Positions 1-11,464 of a stretch of 64,000 bases of DNA are shown in pieces. This DNA comes from Stomoxys calcitrans (lineage: Eukaryota; Arthropoda; Insecta; Diptera; Muscidae): contig NC_081552.1 of NCBI RefSeq assembly GCF_963082655.1, positions 122,116,458 through 122,180,457 of the forward strand, in the 5' to 3' direction. The first letter of the stretch is position 1. The number at the start of each line of letters is the position of its first letter. The position numbers were made by a program, and so were the translations under genes. The notes below the pieces were generated by a model. That model was not told the origin of the DNA, did not search any database, and saw only the letters and a list, made by a program, of their open reading frames with translations.

Positions 1-1648
1 GCGTCCGTCCGTCTATCTGTCGAAAGCACGCTAACTTTCGAAGGAGTAAAGCTAGCCGCTTGAAATTTTGCACAAATGCTTTTTATTAGTGTAGGTCGGT
101 TGGGATTGTAAATAGGCAATATAGAGGGCACAATTCTTGTCCGATTTGGCTGAAATTTTGCATAAAGTGTTTTGTTATGACTTCCAACAACTGTGCTGAG
201 TATGGGTGCAATTGGTCTATAACCTGATATAGCTGTCATATAAACCTATCTGGGGTCTTGACTTCTTGATTGTCTAGAGGGCGCAATTCCTTTCCTATTT
301 GGCTGATGTTTTGCATGATGTGTTAAGTTATGACTTCCAACAACTGATATAGCTGTCATATCAGCCGCATTGAATCTTGACTTCTTGAGCCACTAGATGG
401 CGCAATTCTTATCCGATTTGGCTGAAATTGTGAATGAGGTGTTTTGTTATGACTTCTAACATCTGTGTCAAATATGGTTGAAATCGGTACATAACCTGAT
501 ATAGCTGCCATTTAAACCGATCTGGGATCATGACTTGTTGAGACTCCAGAGGGCGTATGATTTCCAACAATTGTGTTAAGTATGGATTAAATCGGTCTAT
601 AACCTTATATAGCTGTCATAACCGATCTGGGGTCTTGAGCGCAATTCTAATCCGATTTGGCTGAAATTTTGCATGAGGTATTTTCTTATGGCTTCCAACA
701 ACTGTGCAAAGTACGGTTGACATCGGTACATAACCTGATATAGCTGCCCTATAAACCGATCTTGAATCTAAACTTCTTGAGCCACTAGAGAGCGCAATTC
801 TTATCCGATTTGGCTGAAATTTTGCTTGAGATGTTTTGTTACGTTTTTCAACAACTGTGTTAAGTGTGGTTTAAATCGGTCTTTAACCTGATACAGCTGT
901 CATATAAACCGATATGGGGTCTCGACTTCTTCAGGCTCTATAGGGCGCAATTCTAATCCGATTTGGCTGAAATTTTGCATGAGGTGTTTTCTAACGACTT
1001 CCACTAACTGTGCTAAGTACGGTTTAAATCGGTATACAACTTGATATAGCTGCCACATAAACCGATCTTGAATCTTAACTTCTTGAGCCACTAGAGAGCA
1101 CAAATATTCTCCAATTTGGCTAAAATTTTGCAAGAGGTGTTCTGTTATAACTTCCAAACACTGTGCCAAATATGGTTTTAATTCGTCCATGACCTGATAT
1201 AGCTGCCATATAAAACGATCGGGGATCTTGACTTCTAGAGTATCTAGAGGCCGCAATTATTATCCGATTTAGCTGAAATGTACAACGACTTCTCCCACGA
1301 ACATCAACATCCGTTATTATGGTCTGAATCGCTCTATAGCCTGATATAGCTCCCATATAAACCGATCTCCCTATTTTACTTCTTGAAACCTTTAAGGGCG
1401 CAATTTTTATTCGAATTGGCGGAAATTTCACACAACGGCTTCTACTATAGTCTTCAACATTCAGTTCAATTATGGTCCGAATCGGACGATAACTTGATAT
1501 TATAGCTCTTATATCGTAGGAAATCTTTCGTTTTATCATATGTTTGCCTAAAAAGAGATACCCGGAAAAGAACTCGACAGATGCGATCCATGGTGGAGGG
1601 TATACAAGATTCGGCCAGGCGGAATTACGCTCGCTTTTACTTGTTAAT
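1..1648 (+). mobile_element. Helentron (DINE-1/mini-me type), 5' part cut by window edge
   Basis: The window opens inside the GTCY microsatellite. It is followed by the conserved block seen in every copy here (GAAAGCACGCTAACTT...), then many degenerate ~150-bp units containing GATATAGCTGCCATATAAACC, and ends with a TGGTGGAGGGTAT subterminal repeat, a degraded TTCGGCC..GGC palindrome and CGCTTTTACTTGTT. The GTCY core next to a GTCGATCTAGCCATGTCC block is the hallmark of dipteran mini-me/DINE-1 elements, which are non-autonomous Helentrons. No helicase or Rep protein is encoded. Reading frames on the minus strand (900-1656) are translations of the repeat units and not genes. Confidence 0.8.
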
Positions 1649-2213
1649 TCTCTCAATATGTAAAAAATATTTATTTTGACAGAATGATGAACAAATAGAA
1701 AATAAGAAACTTAAATATAATGCATTTCAAACGTTTAATCGAGAAAAAAAAATTTTTAAAATAAAAACAGAATAACGATGCTCATACCCCCTTACATGTT
1801 CGTTCGTTGCTGTCTCAACAACGACTGAAACAAAGAGAATAAGAATACGTGTGACTTGCCATCAACGCTACCGTAAGGAGTTGGACATCGCTGCATTATA
1901 CGAACGAGAACAAGCAGCGCGAGCCGAACAAAGAAATAAAACAAACCACCACTTCACACCAAAGCAGATATGCTGTGGTGTTTAATGTTTTTGTTTGCTA
2001 CTTATGAATAGAGATGGGCGATGGATAAATACCCTAAATGTATTTACCCGGCAAATTGGGAAATACCCGGGTATTTTAAAAGCTGGGTATTTATAATTTT
2101 GCAGATATCTTGGGTATAAAACACATTTTCCATAAAATGTATGATGATTTAGTATTCTTTTTATAAAAAAACTGATAATCTATTCTTATAAAATCGGAAT
2201 TTAGTTATATATA
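1649..2213. other. No gene recognised
   Basis: AT-rich spacer. It holds a short palindromic ATACCCGGGTAT stretch near 2065 within a run of diverged copies of TATTTACCCG, probably an old repeat. No coding signal was recognised. Confidence 0.5.
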
Positions 2214-2214
2214 C

Positions 2215-2396
2215 AGACTTAAAGTCTTGAGGCATTTTTCATCCGATTTGAATGAAATTTGGCACAGTGAGTTCTGGTAGACCCCGATCTCCTTCCTGTG
2301 GAGATCGGATGGCACCTATAACCAAATATGGTCCGATCTGAAAAAGAGTCAATCGGATGAAAAATTACCAATTTATTGCCTCGAGACTTTCAGTCT
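2215..2396. mobile_element. Small MITE-like inverted-repeat element (~182 bp)
   Basis: The two ends are imperfect inverted repeats of about 35-45 bases. The left end begins AGACTTAAAGTCTTGAGGCA and the right end is its near complement, ending TGCCTCGAGACTTTCAGTCT. Each extreme end is itself a short palindrome. ATCCGATTT-type blocks lie just inside both ends. Nothing is encoded, so mobilisation by a DNA transposase in trans is inference from structure only. Confidence 0.55.
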
Positions 2397-2833
2397 AGAG
2401 ATCGGTATAGTGGCTTAATTTAACTTAATACCGATTTTATGAGAATAGAAGGTCATATTTATATACAAAGAATAAAAAATTTAAAAAATTGGTACAAAAT
2501 AATTTCAGGTACCAATAAATTTTATAAACACAGAAAATGGCATTTATTGGGTAGATACTCAAACTTCACTAACAAACTTTGGCTTTTCGTTAAGATTCAT
2601 AATAAATACATTGTTGCAGGAAAATTAAAAAATTTTTTCGTCGTTTTTTCGACTTAAGTTGAAAGCCCCCCTGTAACGCACTTCCATAACTTATAACGAA
2701 AATCGTTTAGTCAAATTTATCGACAAATAAAAATCGTTTGTGCTAACGATTATGTTATTCTCCAAATCATAGTTAACAGAAATCATAATCTATTTTCTCT
2801 CTTTGGTGACTCTACCCAAAGAGAAATAGGTAA
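2397..2833. other. No gene recognised
   Basis: AT-rich sequence with a 72-codon frame (2439-2657) rich in Lys, Asn and Phe that resembles no family I know. It is treated as chance. Confidence 0.4.
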
Positions 2834-4164
2834 AAACAAGTAAAAGCGTGCTAAGTTCGGCCGGGCCGAATCTTATATACCCTCCACCATGGATCGCATT
2901 TGTCGAGTTCTTTTCCCGGCATCTCTTCTTAGGCAAAAAAAAAGGATATAAGAAAAGATTTGCTCTGCTATTAGAGCGATATTAAGATATTGTCCGGTTT
3001 GGACCACAATTAAATTATATTTATATTGGAGACCTGTGTAAAATGTCAGCCAATTCGAATAAGAATTGCGCTCTTTGTGGGCTCAAGAAGTAAAATAAAG
3101 AGATCGATTTATATGGCAGCTGTATCGGGCTATAGACCGATTCAAACCATAAAAAACACGTATGTTAATGGTCATGAGAGAATACGTCGTACAAAATTTC
3201 AGGCAAATCAGATAATAATTGCGATCTCTAGAGGCTCAAGAAGTCAAGATCCCAGATCGGTTTATATGGCAGCTAAATTAGGTTGTGAACCGACTTGTAC
3301 TTTATTTGACATAGTTGTTGAAAGTAACAATAAAAAAGTCTTGCGAAATTTCAGCCAAATCGGATAGGAATTGCGCCCTCTAAAAGCTCAAGAAGTCAAG
3401 TCCCCAGATCTGTTTATATGACAGCTATATCAGGTTATGAACCGATTTAAACCATATTTAACACAGTTGTTGGATATCACAACAAAATACTACGTGCCAA
3501 AATTCATTCAAATTGGATAAGAATTGCGCCCTCTAGAGGCTCAAGAAGTCAAGACCCAAGATCGGTTTATATGGCAGCTATATCAGGTTATGAACCGATT
3601 TGAACCATACTTGACACAGTTGTTGTATATCATAACAAAATACGTCATGCAAAATTTCATTCCAATCGGATAAAAATTGCGCACTCTAGAGGCTCAAGAA
3701 GTCAAGACCCAAGATCGGTTTGTATGACAGCTATATAAGGTTATTGACCGATTTGAACCATACTCGGCACAGTTGTTGGATATCATAACACGTCGTGCAA
3801 AATTTCATTCCAATCGGATAAGAATTGCGCACTCTAGAGGCTCAAGAAGTCAAGACCCAAGATCGGTTTATATGGCAGCTATATCAAAACATGGACCGAT
3901 ATGGCCCATTTACAATACCAACCGACCTACACTAATAAGAAGTATTTGTGCAAGATTTCAAGCGGCTAGCTTTACTCCTTCGGAAGTTAGCGTGCTTTCG
4001 ACAGACAGACGGACGGACAGACGGACGGACATGGCTAGATCGACATAAAATTTCACGACGATCAAGAATATATATACTTTATGAGGTCTCAGACGAATAT
4101 TTCGAGTAGTTACAATCAGAATGACGAAATTAGTATACCCCCCATCTTATGGTGGAGGGTATAA
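2834..4164 (-). mobile_element. Complete-looking Helentron, reverse orientation
   Basis: The left edge is AACAAGTAAAAGCGTGCTAA plus the perfect palindrome TTCGGCCGGGCCGAA and the ACCCTCCACCATGG subterminal repeat. The interior has about five ~153-bp units. The right side has the GACGGACAGACGG (GTCY) microsatellite near 4003-4030, the block around 4030-4080 and the matching CCATCTTATGGTGGAGGGTATA terminus. All hallmarks of DINE-1/mini-me elements are present in order. There is no autonomous protein; small frames (3026-3367, 3773-4048) are repeat translations. Confidence 0.85.
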
Positions 4165-4257
4165 TAATAAACAATTCTTCCCATAATCGAAATTTTTCTT
4201 ATCTGAACTTAAAAACATCACAAATTTAAATAAAGTGTACACAATAATTGTTAAGTG

Positions 4258-6080
4258 TTAGGTTAGGTTTAAGTGGCAGTCTGCCATCAGACTCAATTAG
4301 ACGTTTTCGTCTATTGTGATAGCACAGGAATAGAAGAAGGAAGATGCCTTCTACTTCCAGATCGCTTTAAAAAGTCCAATTTGTTGCGAATGTTCACATT
4401 CTTCTGTTAACAGAGATATCGTAGTTCCAATCGGTTTTATTGGGTTGCCCAAAAAGTAATTGGTAAGTAAGGAATAGTGGTACAGTACTTTTTATCAAAA
4501 AGCGGCTCAGGTAGGGTGTAGTCCACATTGCCTGGAACATCGGATATTGTATCAAGGATATCCGCAGTCGCAACATGATCAATGAGACAGCTCTCTTAAC
4601 CTCGCGGCAGTGGTCGCTGCAATTAGGGTAGGCAAAATGTCCAGAGGCATTAGATGTAGCATTAAATTCAGTGCATCAGATGGTGTCATCCTCCGTGGGG
4701 CTGTGATGAACAAACAAACCATCCTTTGGGTCCGGTTGACTATTGAGCAGTAGGTGGACTTTTGAAGCGCTGTCCACCAGACCACAACACCATATAACGT
4801 TATAATTCTGACAACTGCCATGTATACCCAATGCATGACACGCGGTCTTAACCCCCAACTTTTGCCAATGGCTCTCTTGCAGGTATATAGGCCACGAGTT
4901 GCCTTTCTTGCCCTTTCCAAAATGTAGGATTTGACTTTCAATTTCCTGAAGTATATCTCATAGAGTGCTGAGAAACTTCCCATAATCGCAATTGCCACGT
5001 CATCAGCATACGCGACCACTTTTACACCTTTTTCTTCCAGAGACAATAATATATTGTTAATGGCTATATTCCAACATAGAGGAGGCAGTACACCTGCTTG
5101 AGGTGTTCCTCTGCTGACTCATCTTTTTAGATCCACAGATCCCAAGCCTGCCGTAATGCATCTTTTAGTAAGTAAGTTATTTACCAACTTTCTTACGGTA
5201 GAGTTGATGCCTAGAAAGTCCAACTCCTTCATGATTGACGTAGGTTTTATATTATTGAAAGCACCTTCAATGTCAAGAAATGCTACCATTGTATATTCCT
5301 TGACAGCGAATTTTCAGTAAATTGACATTCACTATATGCATGCTGCTGCCGCGACAGGCGATCTCCAGGGATGTTTGCCCTAATATATGTTTCTATCAAT
5401 CTCTCAAGAGTCTTCAGCATAAAGGATGACAGACCAATAGGACCAAAACCTTTCGCCTTCGTGTGGTAGGGTTTTCCTGCTTTGACCTATGACCTTCGTG
5501 TCCCTCCATCCCACAGGTACATATGAAATTCTGATACAAGCAGAGTATATCTTACTAAGCTAGAACCAGTCTATGAGACACAGCTTGTAATTCAACCGGT
5601 GATACATCTTCAGGGCCTGGCGACTTAAAAGAGTAGAAACTTCTTATCGCCCAAAGGATTTTCGGCCCAAACACAATTTCCCTATGTGACAACCTCTTCT
5701 GGCGCCACGTTGTCCGTTGGAGAATTTCCCGGGGAATATGTATCAAAGAGTAGTTCTAGTGTTTCCTCAAGTGTATCCTCCATGGAGCTGCAGAATTCTT
5801 CCCAGAATTTCTTTTGAGCCTTTCTCATCTTGTCTTTATATTTTCTTAGCTCAGTTTTATAGATGACCCAATCGTGTGGTGCTCTTGTGGCTTTTGCTCC
5901 GTTGAAGAGTTTTCTGCAGTCCTTCCTTAGACCAACCATCTCTGGCGGTCGCTATGTGCCCCTTGGCTTCGCACTAGGACATGCTGACACAAGCGAGTTC
6001 TTCAGGGCCTTCGTGATCCGCTTGACCACTATGTCTATATCCTCCGTAGTTTCCACTTCCTTTTCTGGTCTAGAAGGGAC
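4258..6080 (-). pseudogene. I/LOA-like non-LTR retrotransposon, RT part and 3' tail, broken
   Basis: Minus-strand fragments read in order. A linker at 5939-5682 carries the RK.CRKLFNGAK / W..YK..L..YK signature that joins endonuclease and reverse transcriptase in this group. RT pieces follow: about 5420-5300 gives LIETYIRANIPGDRLS, and 5046-4579 gives VVAYADD, the RT catalytic box, then the WGLRPRVMHWVY thumb region. The RNase H that normally follows is missing. At 4330-4258 the 3' UTR and a CCTAACCTAACAC tail appear, matching the tail of the copy at 49436-49500. Many stops and frameshifts make it non-functional. A short TGGGTTGCCCAAAAAGTAATTG stretch at 4440-4461 matches the end of the MITE at 21250 and looks like an insertion scar. 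Confidence 0.75.
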
Positions 6081-6117
6081 AGACACGTGCAGAATTTGTG
6101 CCGAAATGATGATCTGC

Positions 6118-7980
6118 GTATTTTTCCAGTGGGGCGGCAGATCTAGAGCCCGTAGCCGCAGCTCCAGGCTCCACTAGCCGACTGGTCAGCAAGTGCTTTT
6201 GACAAAGACACCTGGTTCGAGTCTCAAGGACATGGCTGAACCTATTCAATCTTCGCATGCCTATAATATGCCTAGGCCATCGGGCAACCCCGGCAAACCA
6301 ATACGCTCTTTAAAATGTTGGAATAATAGAAGTCGCAACGCTCTCAGGTTTGAGAGGTTGAGAAGCTTGGTGCGAATGATCCTATGACTCTCACTAATGG
6401 GGGAAGAGACTCCCTACATTGGGCTCGTGGATTCGCTGCACAAGCTACCCTAAAGACTACACGTCTACATTCGGAAATTGCACCGCAGTCAGCCAAAAGT
6501 CTGCGGTCACCTGGAGGGCATCCCATGCCTAAAAGAACTAGGGCGAAAAATAGTTAGATGGCTCCAAGAACCTTTACTAATATCGCTAGAGACGGTTTTG
6601 GGCTGCATACCTAGGAATCTACTCTGATGTTCTTGCGGAATTTCCTAGGTCTCCCCCAGTTTGCGACGATGCAGGCTGGTATCGAGGCTGATAAAGACTA
6701 ATTGCCTTCGGGGATCAACGCTCAATTGAAATGTATCGTTGTGCGCTAAACCAGATAGGTGAGATCTGGCCACGTGCAGCACTAGATTTAGTCAAGAAGG
6801 AAGATATTCCTTCTCGACCAACGGCGCATGCTTGGATACCAAGGATTCCCTCAGATCCTGAATCGATACTTTGAAGACTAAGGGAATTTAATCCCAATCT
6901 TTCAACCATCTACTGGAAGATTGGTAAATTGGAAGAGGCTGATGGTGACCGTAGACATGCAGTATTCGTACTAAACTCCGGCTGTCTCGAAGACCTCGAC
7001 AAGCCTGAAGAGGTTGTATCCTACGGATTCAACAAGCTGAAACTGAAGGTCTATATATGCGGTGGGGTGGGAGAATCAAGAAACGACTCTGCAGTTGTTG
7101 CCAAACACTTGCCTGAGGAAATATCGACTACATCGCTAAAGTCTGGCGGATTGCAGGAGGCTGAAAATCCCCCTGCCGCAATTGAGACAGGAGAGGATGG
7201 CATCGAAACGGTACCCGACAAGCCCTGTGTGGGTGGGTCACAAAGTTAAACTGGGCTCAAAGTGTGCACCAGCGAGAAAGCACGGAACTCAGAAAGTACT
7301 TCGACAGCAGCAGTTAGTGAAGCATCTAAGGAGAAATCGTCCACACCGCAAGTGCCCAGTGTCCTGCGGAAGAGTGGTTCCACAGCTTTCTAACCTGTCC
7401 CTGAATGCGTATGGAAGCTCATCATGACAAGTTCTAACGAATCTTGTGAGGATGAACTCCTACCGGAGTCAGAAGACTGAATTTCTGAATCCTGACTATG
7501 GTCCGGTTTCTACAGATAAATCTCTATCATTGTAAGGCCGCTTCGACGGCACTAAAGGTTCTCCTGATGGCAGGGGAATTTGACCTGGTTCTTATCCAGG
7601 AACCATGGGTGTGTGGAGGAACGGTTCGTGGACTAAGAATTCCGGGACTTAAACTTTTCATGGGTACGGGCAATGGGAGACACAGAGCCTGCATTCTTGC
7701 AAAGAGTAGTCGAAATTTTTTTCTTCTTCCGTCGCTAAGCACTGAAGATTTAGTAGTAGCCAGCCTTGAAATAAACAAGTCTCATTACTGGCTGGCTTCC
7801 CTATATATGGCTCACGATTCACAGATATCACCAGATATGGGAAAGTTCGGATGTCAACAAAAGAGATGAGCTGCTTATTGAATATATTATAAGTTGCAAT
7901 CTGGCTATTTGTAATAAAGGGATAAACCCACCTTTATTTCCAGGAACAGACAGGAGGTACTAGGTATTACCTTTGTAATG
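6118..7980 (+). pseudogene. I/LOA-like non-LTR retrotransposon, ORF1 to endonuclease N-terminus, broken
   Basis: Plus-strand remnant of the same family as 4258-6080 but in the opposite orientation. The 5' UTR/ORF1 start region at 6118-6240 matches 35020-35060 and, inverted, 7986-8200. About 6350-7100 encodes broken ORF1 ending in a DUF4780-like block (WKIGKLEEADGDRRHAVFVL at about 6914). ORF2 begins at 7498 with the APE endonuclease start QINLYHCKAAS, then VLIQEPWVCGG (7591-7623). After a frameshift near 7850 comes ISCNLAICNKG at 7888-7920. It stops before the endonuclease C-terminus. ORF1 proteins bind element RNA; ORF2 endonuclease nicks the target. Confidence 0.75.
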
Positions 7981-7985
7981 GAAGA

Positions 7986-8345
7986 TGGTTAGGTTAGGTT
8001 GTCCTTAAGACTCGAACCAGGTGTCTTCGTCAAAAGCCCCTGCTGACCAGTCTTCTGACGGCTAGTGGAGCCTGGGGCAGCCGCACTACCAGTCGAGGTT
8101 TCAGTAGCGGAGAACATGATACGTCTGATACCACCACCGCAGCTGTTTGGACTTTGGAGTCCATTCTTAGTCTATTCCCGTGCTCTAATTCCGCGGCTCC
8201 ACTGGAAACGGACGCAGATCATCAGCCGCCTAATGGATACCGCAGTCGCAGCTATCCTTGAGTGACTTAAATTTTTCCTTCCAAAAATAATGACTTATTA
8301 CGAGTTACAGGAAAATTCTTGCGGAGTGAAATAACAAAACGTCCG
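7986..8345 (-). mobile_element. Short internally deleted I/LOA-like derivative
   Basis: On the minus strand this reads as the 5' UTR (from GTGGAGCGGACG at about 8345), the ORF1 start (ATG at about 8165; M-D-S-K-V, compare M-G-S-K-D at 35072) and about 100 further bases. It then jumps straight to a CCTAACCTAACC tail at 7986-7998. The tail type equals the 3' end of the full family. The body of the element is therefore missing, giving a ~360-bp two-ended derivative. It is clearly related, inverted, to 34865-35050 and 6128-6240. Confidence 0.6.
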
Positions 8346-8349
8346 CTCC

Positions 8350-8830
8350 ACTCAACGGTTCCAACAAGAATGTCCTTAAGGTAGATCTACAAGGGCATAG
8401 ATTATGTAGATCTGCCTTAAAGTGAGGTCCAGCTCTACAAGAGAGAACCTCTAGATCTAGCGGCATAACAAGCAGCCCTAGACAACATTCATTCAGACAG
8501 GGATGCATATGCGGAGAACAATCACCTTCCATTGCACCTAAAAAAATTAACCTCCCCAGCAAACCAGAGTAGTTCTGGCTCAATTATGATCCGACAGATC
8601 AATTTTTATAAGGCATGGATTGATGCCAACGTGCGGAATGTATGTCCCGATTGTGACAAGGGACCACACGATACACGTCACCTGTTTAACTGCTCAGCCA
8701 GACTCACTCGCCTCAGACTCAGTTCCCCCTGGACGCACCCCATCTAAGTCCCAGAGTTCGTGGATTTGGATACTCAACAGAATCAAGCAGACGAAAGATA
8801 GAACACAATACACGGCTATAAGGATAAATG
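8350..8830 (+). pseudogene. Jockey-like ORF2 C-terminal fragment
   Basis: The plus strand encodes the C-terminus typical of arthropod jockey-like ORF2 proteins. It has a Cys/His block VCPDCDKGPHDTRHLFNC (8641-8694), then TRLRLSSPWTHP and a broken LDTQQNQADE end followed by AGAACACAATA. The same region is on the minus strand at 57366-57605. Upstream, KVDLQGHRLCRS (about 8380) matches the region before the C-terminus at 57780. Frameshifts and stops break it; nothing else of this element is here. Confidence 0.7.
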
Positions 8831-9887
8831 GACAGAAGGAATTTTTTGTAACTGTGGTCGATCCACATAAACCAGGGATTTCAAATATTCCCATAAAAAT
8901 AAATTGCGCGGATTGGTCACTGCCGCTTCTTCAGGCAGGTTGTCAATCAGCATTTCACATGCATTATTGCACAACAGCCAATTTGTAGGGATGACAGTGG
9001 TGTCAGAAATTCCCATAGCAGCTGCATGTTTACGAGCCGAAGGCCGCGGAGAAAGCAACGGAATAAAACTACCACCATAAGTATTCATCTATTCACTGAT
9101 TGACATTGATCGTACTCTCTTTTTTTTAGGGTAATGCATACTGTTCGTACTCGTGTGTACCCAGCGGGAAAAGGGAATCAATGGTATACGAGAAGCTAAT
9201 CGATAGTCTCTATAGCTTATTGATTGCAGAATACGTTATTGTTAACACGGACCATGTCCTAGGAAAAAGAATATATTCTTTTAACATATGTTCAAAGGAT
9301 ATACAATATAATTCGTTAAATAGTATACATTATCTTACGTTGCATTTAAAATGCGTTTTATAAATCATGGCTAATGTTACATTATATAATTCATGTTTTT
9401 ATAAAAATTATTTAAATTATCCCCCGAAATACATGAATAATGCATTATATTTTATTAATTTTTGAATGAACTAAAATTTCATACAATCGGATATTGTCCG
9501 GCTGCAGACCATAGGGTAATCTGTTTCTATTACACAAAAACCCTTGTTTTTAAAGTTAGGCAGAAAAATGTGTTTTTTTTTTTGCTTTGTAAAAGCATTT
9601 GACTGGTTTCCTAGATCGCGATTTCGTTTGGAACCACCCAAACTCTTCGGTAGGATTTGTGAAAAAGGTATGTCTTCTAGGTTGAAACTATGCTCTTAAG
9701 AGTATTTTCTTTTGTAGTGCAGCAAGAAAGAATATTACTCCACTTCATATGTTTCTACTAAACGAACACATCCAACTACTACAAACAAACACACTTTTTA
9801 GTTTATTTTTGGTGGTTCCGATATATAATTTGTGGCACCCGGTAGCTCCATCTCCATTGCATTTGATCTGAAGTACTTACATAACTT
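8831..9887. other. No gene recognised
   Basis: About 1 kb of AT-rich sequence. Short frames (8816-9088 minus, 9181-9363 plus) match nothing I recognise. The phrase GCATACTGTTCGTA at 9137 recurs in similar form near 31697, so part of this is probably an old repeat. Confidence 0.4.
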
Positions 9888-10735
9888 TAATTGGCTATGA
9901 CAGAACATTTGTTCCACTAGCCGAACGTAGAATAGCGTTCCAAGCGCCTCGATCTTCTGCGCTCATTCTAAAATCTCTGACACCAAGTTTCGAGGTGTCT
10001 CCCACCACTCGATCTTTCCATCGGGCTTTCGGTCATTCCGGTTTGCGTGTACCACCGTGCTTGCCTTCAAACGACTTCTTTGCTGGAGCCTCTTCATTCA
10101 TTCTGACAACATGACTTAGCCAATGCAGCCGTTGTATTTTGATGCGTGTAACTATGCTATCGTCGTCATACAGCTCGTGGTTCATACGTCACCAATATTC
10201 TCTTTTAACGCAAACTGGTTCATATATATAACGAATAATCTTTCTCTCAAATACTCTAAGCACTGCCTATCTGCTTTCGCAGGTACCCATGCCTCAAAAC
10301 CATATAACAACACGGGTAGTATCAAAGTCTTGTATAGTGTAATCTTCGTCTGTCGAGAGTTGGTCTTGTTTCTAAACTGCTTACTTAGTCCAAGGAAGCA
10401 TCTGTTTGCCAGTATGATTATTCGCTTAATCTCAAAACTGGTGTCATTCGTTTCGGTTACGGCGGTGCCGAAGTAGATAAAGTTACTTACTATCTCAAAG
10501 TTACTGACTATCTCAACAAAGAGAAGGTGAGTGTTGATTTGTCCTTCTCGGGTCTTTTCCAGGATTTGGCGCAGTGTGAATATCTGGTCTATGGTGGATT
10601 TACCAGGTCTAAGGCCGCATTGATAGAGCCCAATTATCTTATTGACTTTAGGTTTTAATGTTTCACGCAGTACGCTCGAGTGTATCTTGTAAAAGAGACT
10701 TATTCTTCTGGCACATTCCTTCTTGTCTTCCGTCG
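9888..10735 (-). pseudogene. RTE-like non-LTR retrotransposon, RT C-terminal part, broken
   Basis: Minus strand. RT region YQCGLRPGKSTIDQIFTLRQ (about 10635-10575) is followed by a jump (about 10500) to NFIYFGTAVTETND. This skips the palm with the YADD box that the sister copy at 37609-37893 keeps. Then come LPVLLYGFEAWV (about 10300) and the C-terminal H-x-I-x-RL.W region ending at AATTGGCTATGACAGA, the same 3' terminus as the copy starting at 37094. The right edge at 10735 runs directly into a Helentron microsatellite. Confidence 0.75.
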
Positions 10736-11315
10736 GTCCATCCGTCCGTCTGTCTGTCGAAAGCACGCTAACTTCCGAAGGATTAAAACTAGCCGCTTGA
10801 AATGTTGCACAAATACTTCTTATTAGTGTAGGTCGGTTGGGTATGTACATAAATAGGCTATATCGGTCCATGTTTTGATATACCTGCCATATAAACCGAT
10901 CTGGGATCTTGACTTCATGAGCTTCTAGAGGTCGCAATTATTGTCTCATTTGCCTGAAATTTTGTACGACGGATCCTCTCATGACCATCAACATACGTGT
11001 TTTTATGGTTTGAATTGGTTTATAGCCTGATACAGCTCCCATATAAATCAATCTCTCTATTTTACTTCTTGAGCCCCCAAAGGGCGCAATTCTTATTCGA
11101 ATTGGCTGACGTTTCACACAGGTCTCCAACATATAATTTAATTGTGGTCCAAACCGGACTATATCCTGATATGGCTGGAATAGCAGAGCAAACGTTTTCT
11201 TATATCCTTTTTTTTGCCTAAGAAGAGATGCCGGGAAAAGAACTCGACAAATGCGATCCATGGTAAAGGGTATATAAGATTCGGCCCGGCCGAACTTAGC
11301 TCGCTTTTACTTGTT
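10736..11315 (+). mobile_element. 5'-truncated Helentron
   Basis: It begins in the (TCCG) microsatellite at about 10736 with the start of the element missing. Two to three repeat units follow, then GATGCCGGGAAAAGAACTCG, ATGGTAAAGGGTAT, the TTCGGCCCGGCCGAA palindrome (11281-11295) and CTCGCTTTTACTTGTT. The minus-strand frames 10182-10937 and 10938-11261 run across it and are chimeric translations of the Helentron and the RTE fragment. Confidence 0.8.
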
Positions 11316-11464
11316 GTTATGCAAAATAGGAAAATTTTATTTTAATATGTTTATTTCATTTAATTATTCGTTTATTTTATTTAATTTTTTAATTTATTTA
11401 TCAATTTGTATTGTAGCCATTGGAGCGGCCGTGTTCTTTCCGCAAAGAAAAAAATATATACATA

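Noticed and set aside
2834..4164. Tandem monomers as a CRISPR array or centromeric satellite
   Set aside because: Unit length, lack of spacers, flanking Helentron termini and the eukaryotic context all contradict CRISPR. The arrays are bounded by element ends, so they are not free satellite.
4258..4275. TTAGGTTAGG as insect telomeric repeat (also near 7986)
   Set aside because: Only two units, always located at the 3' tail of I/LOA-like elements, and higher flies lack TTAGG telomeres.
10182..10937. 251-residue minus-strand frame
   Set aside because: Chimeric: its first part is Helentron monomer and microsatellite, its second part RTE reverse transcriptase with the palm missing. Read-through of a junction.
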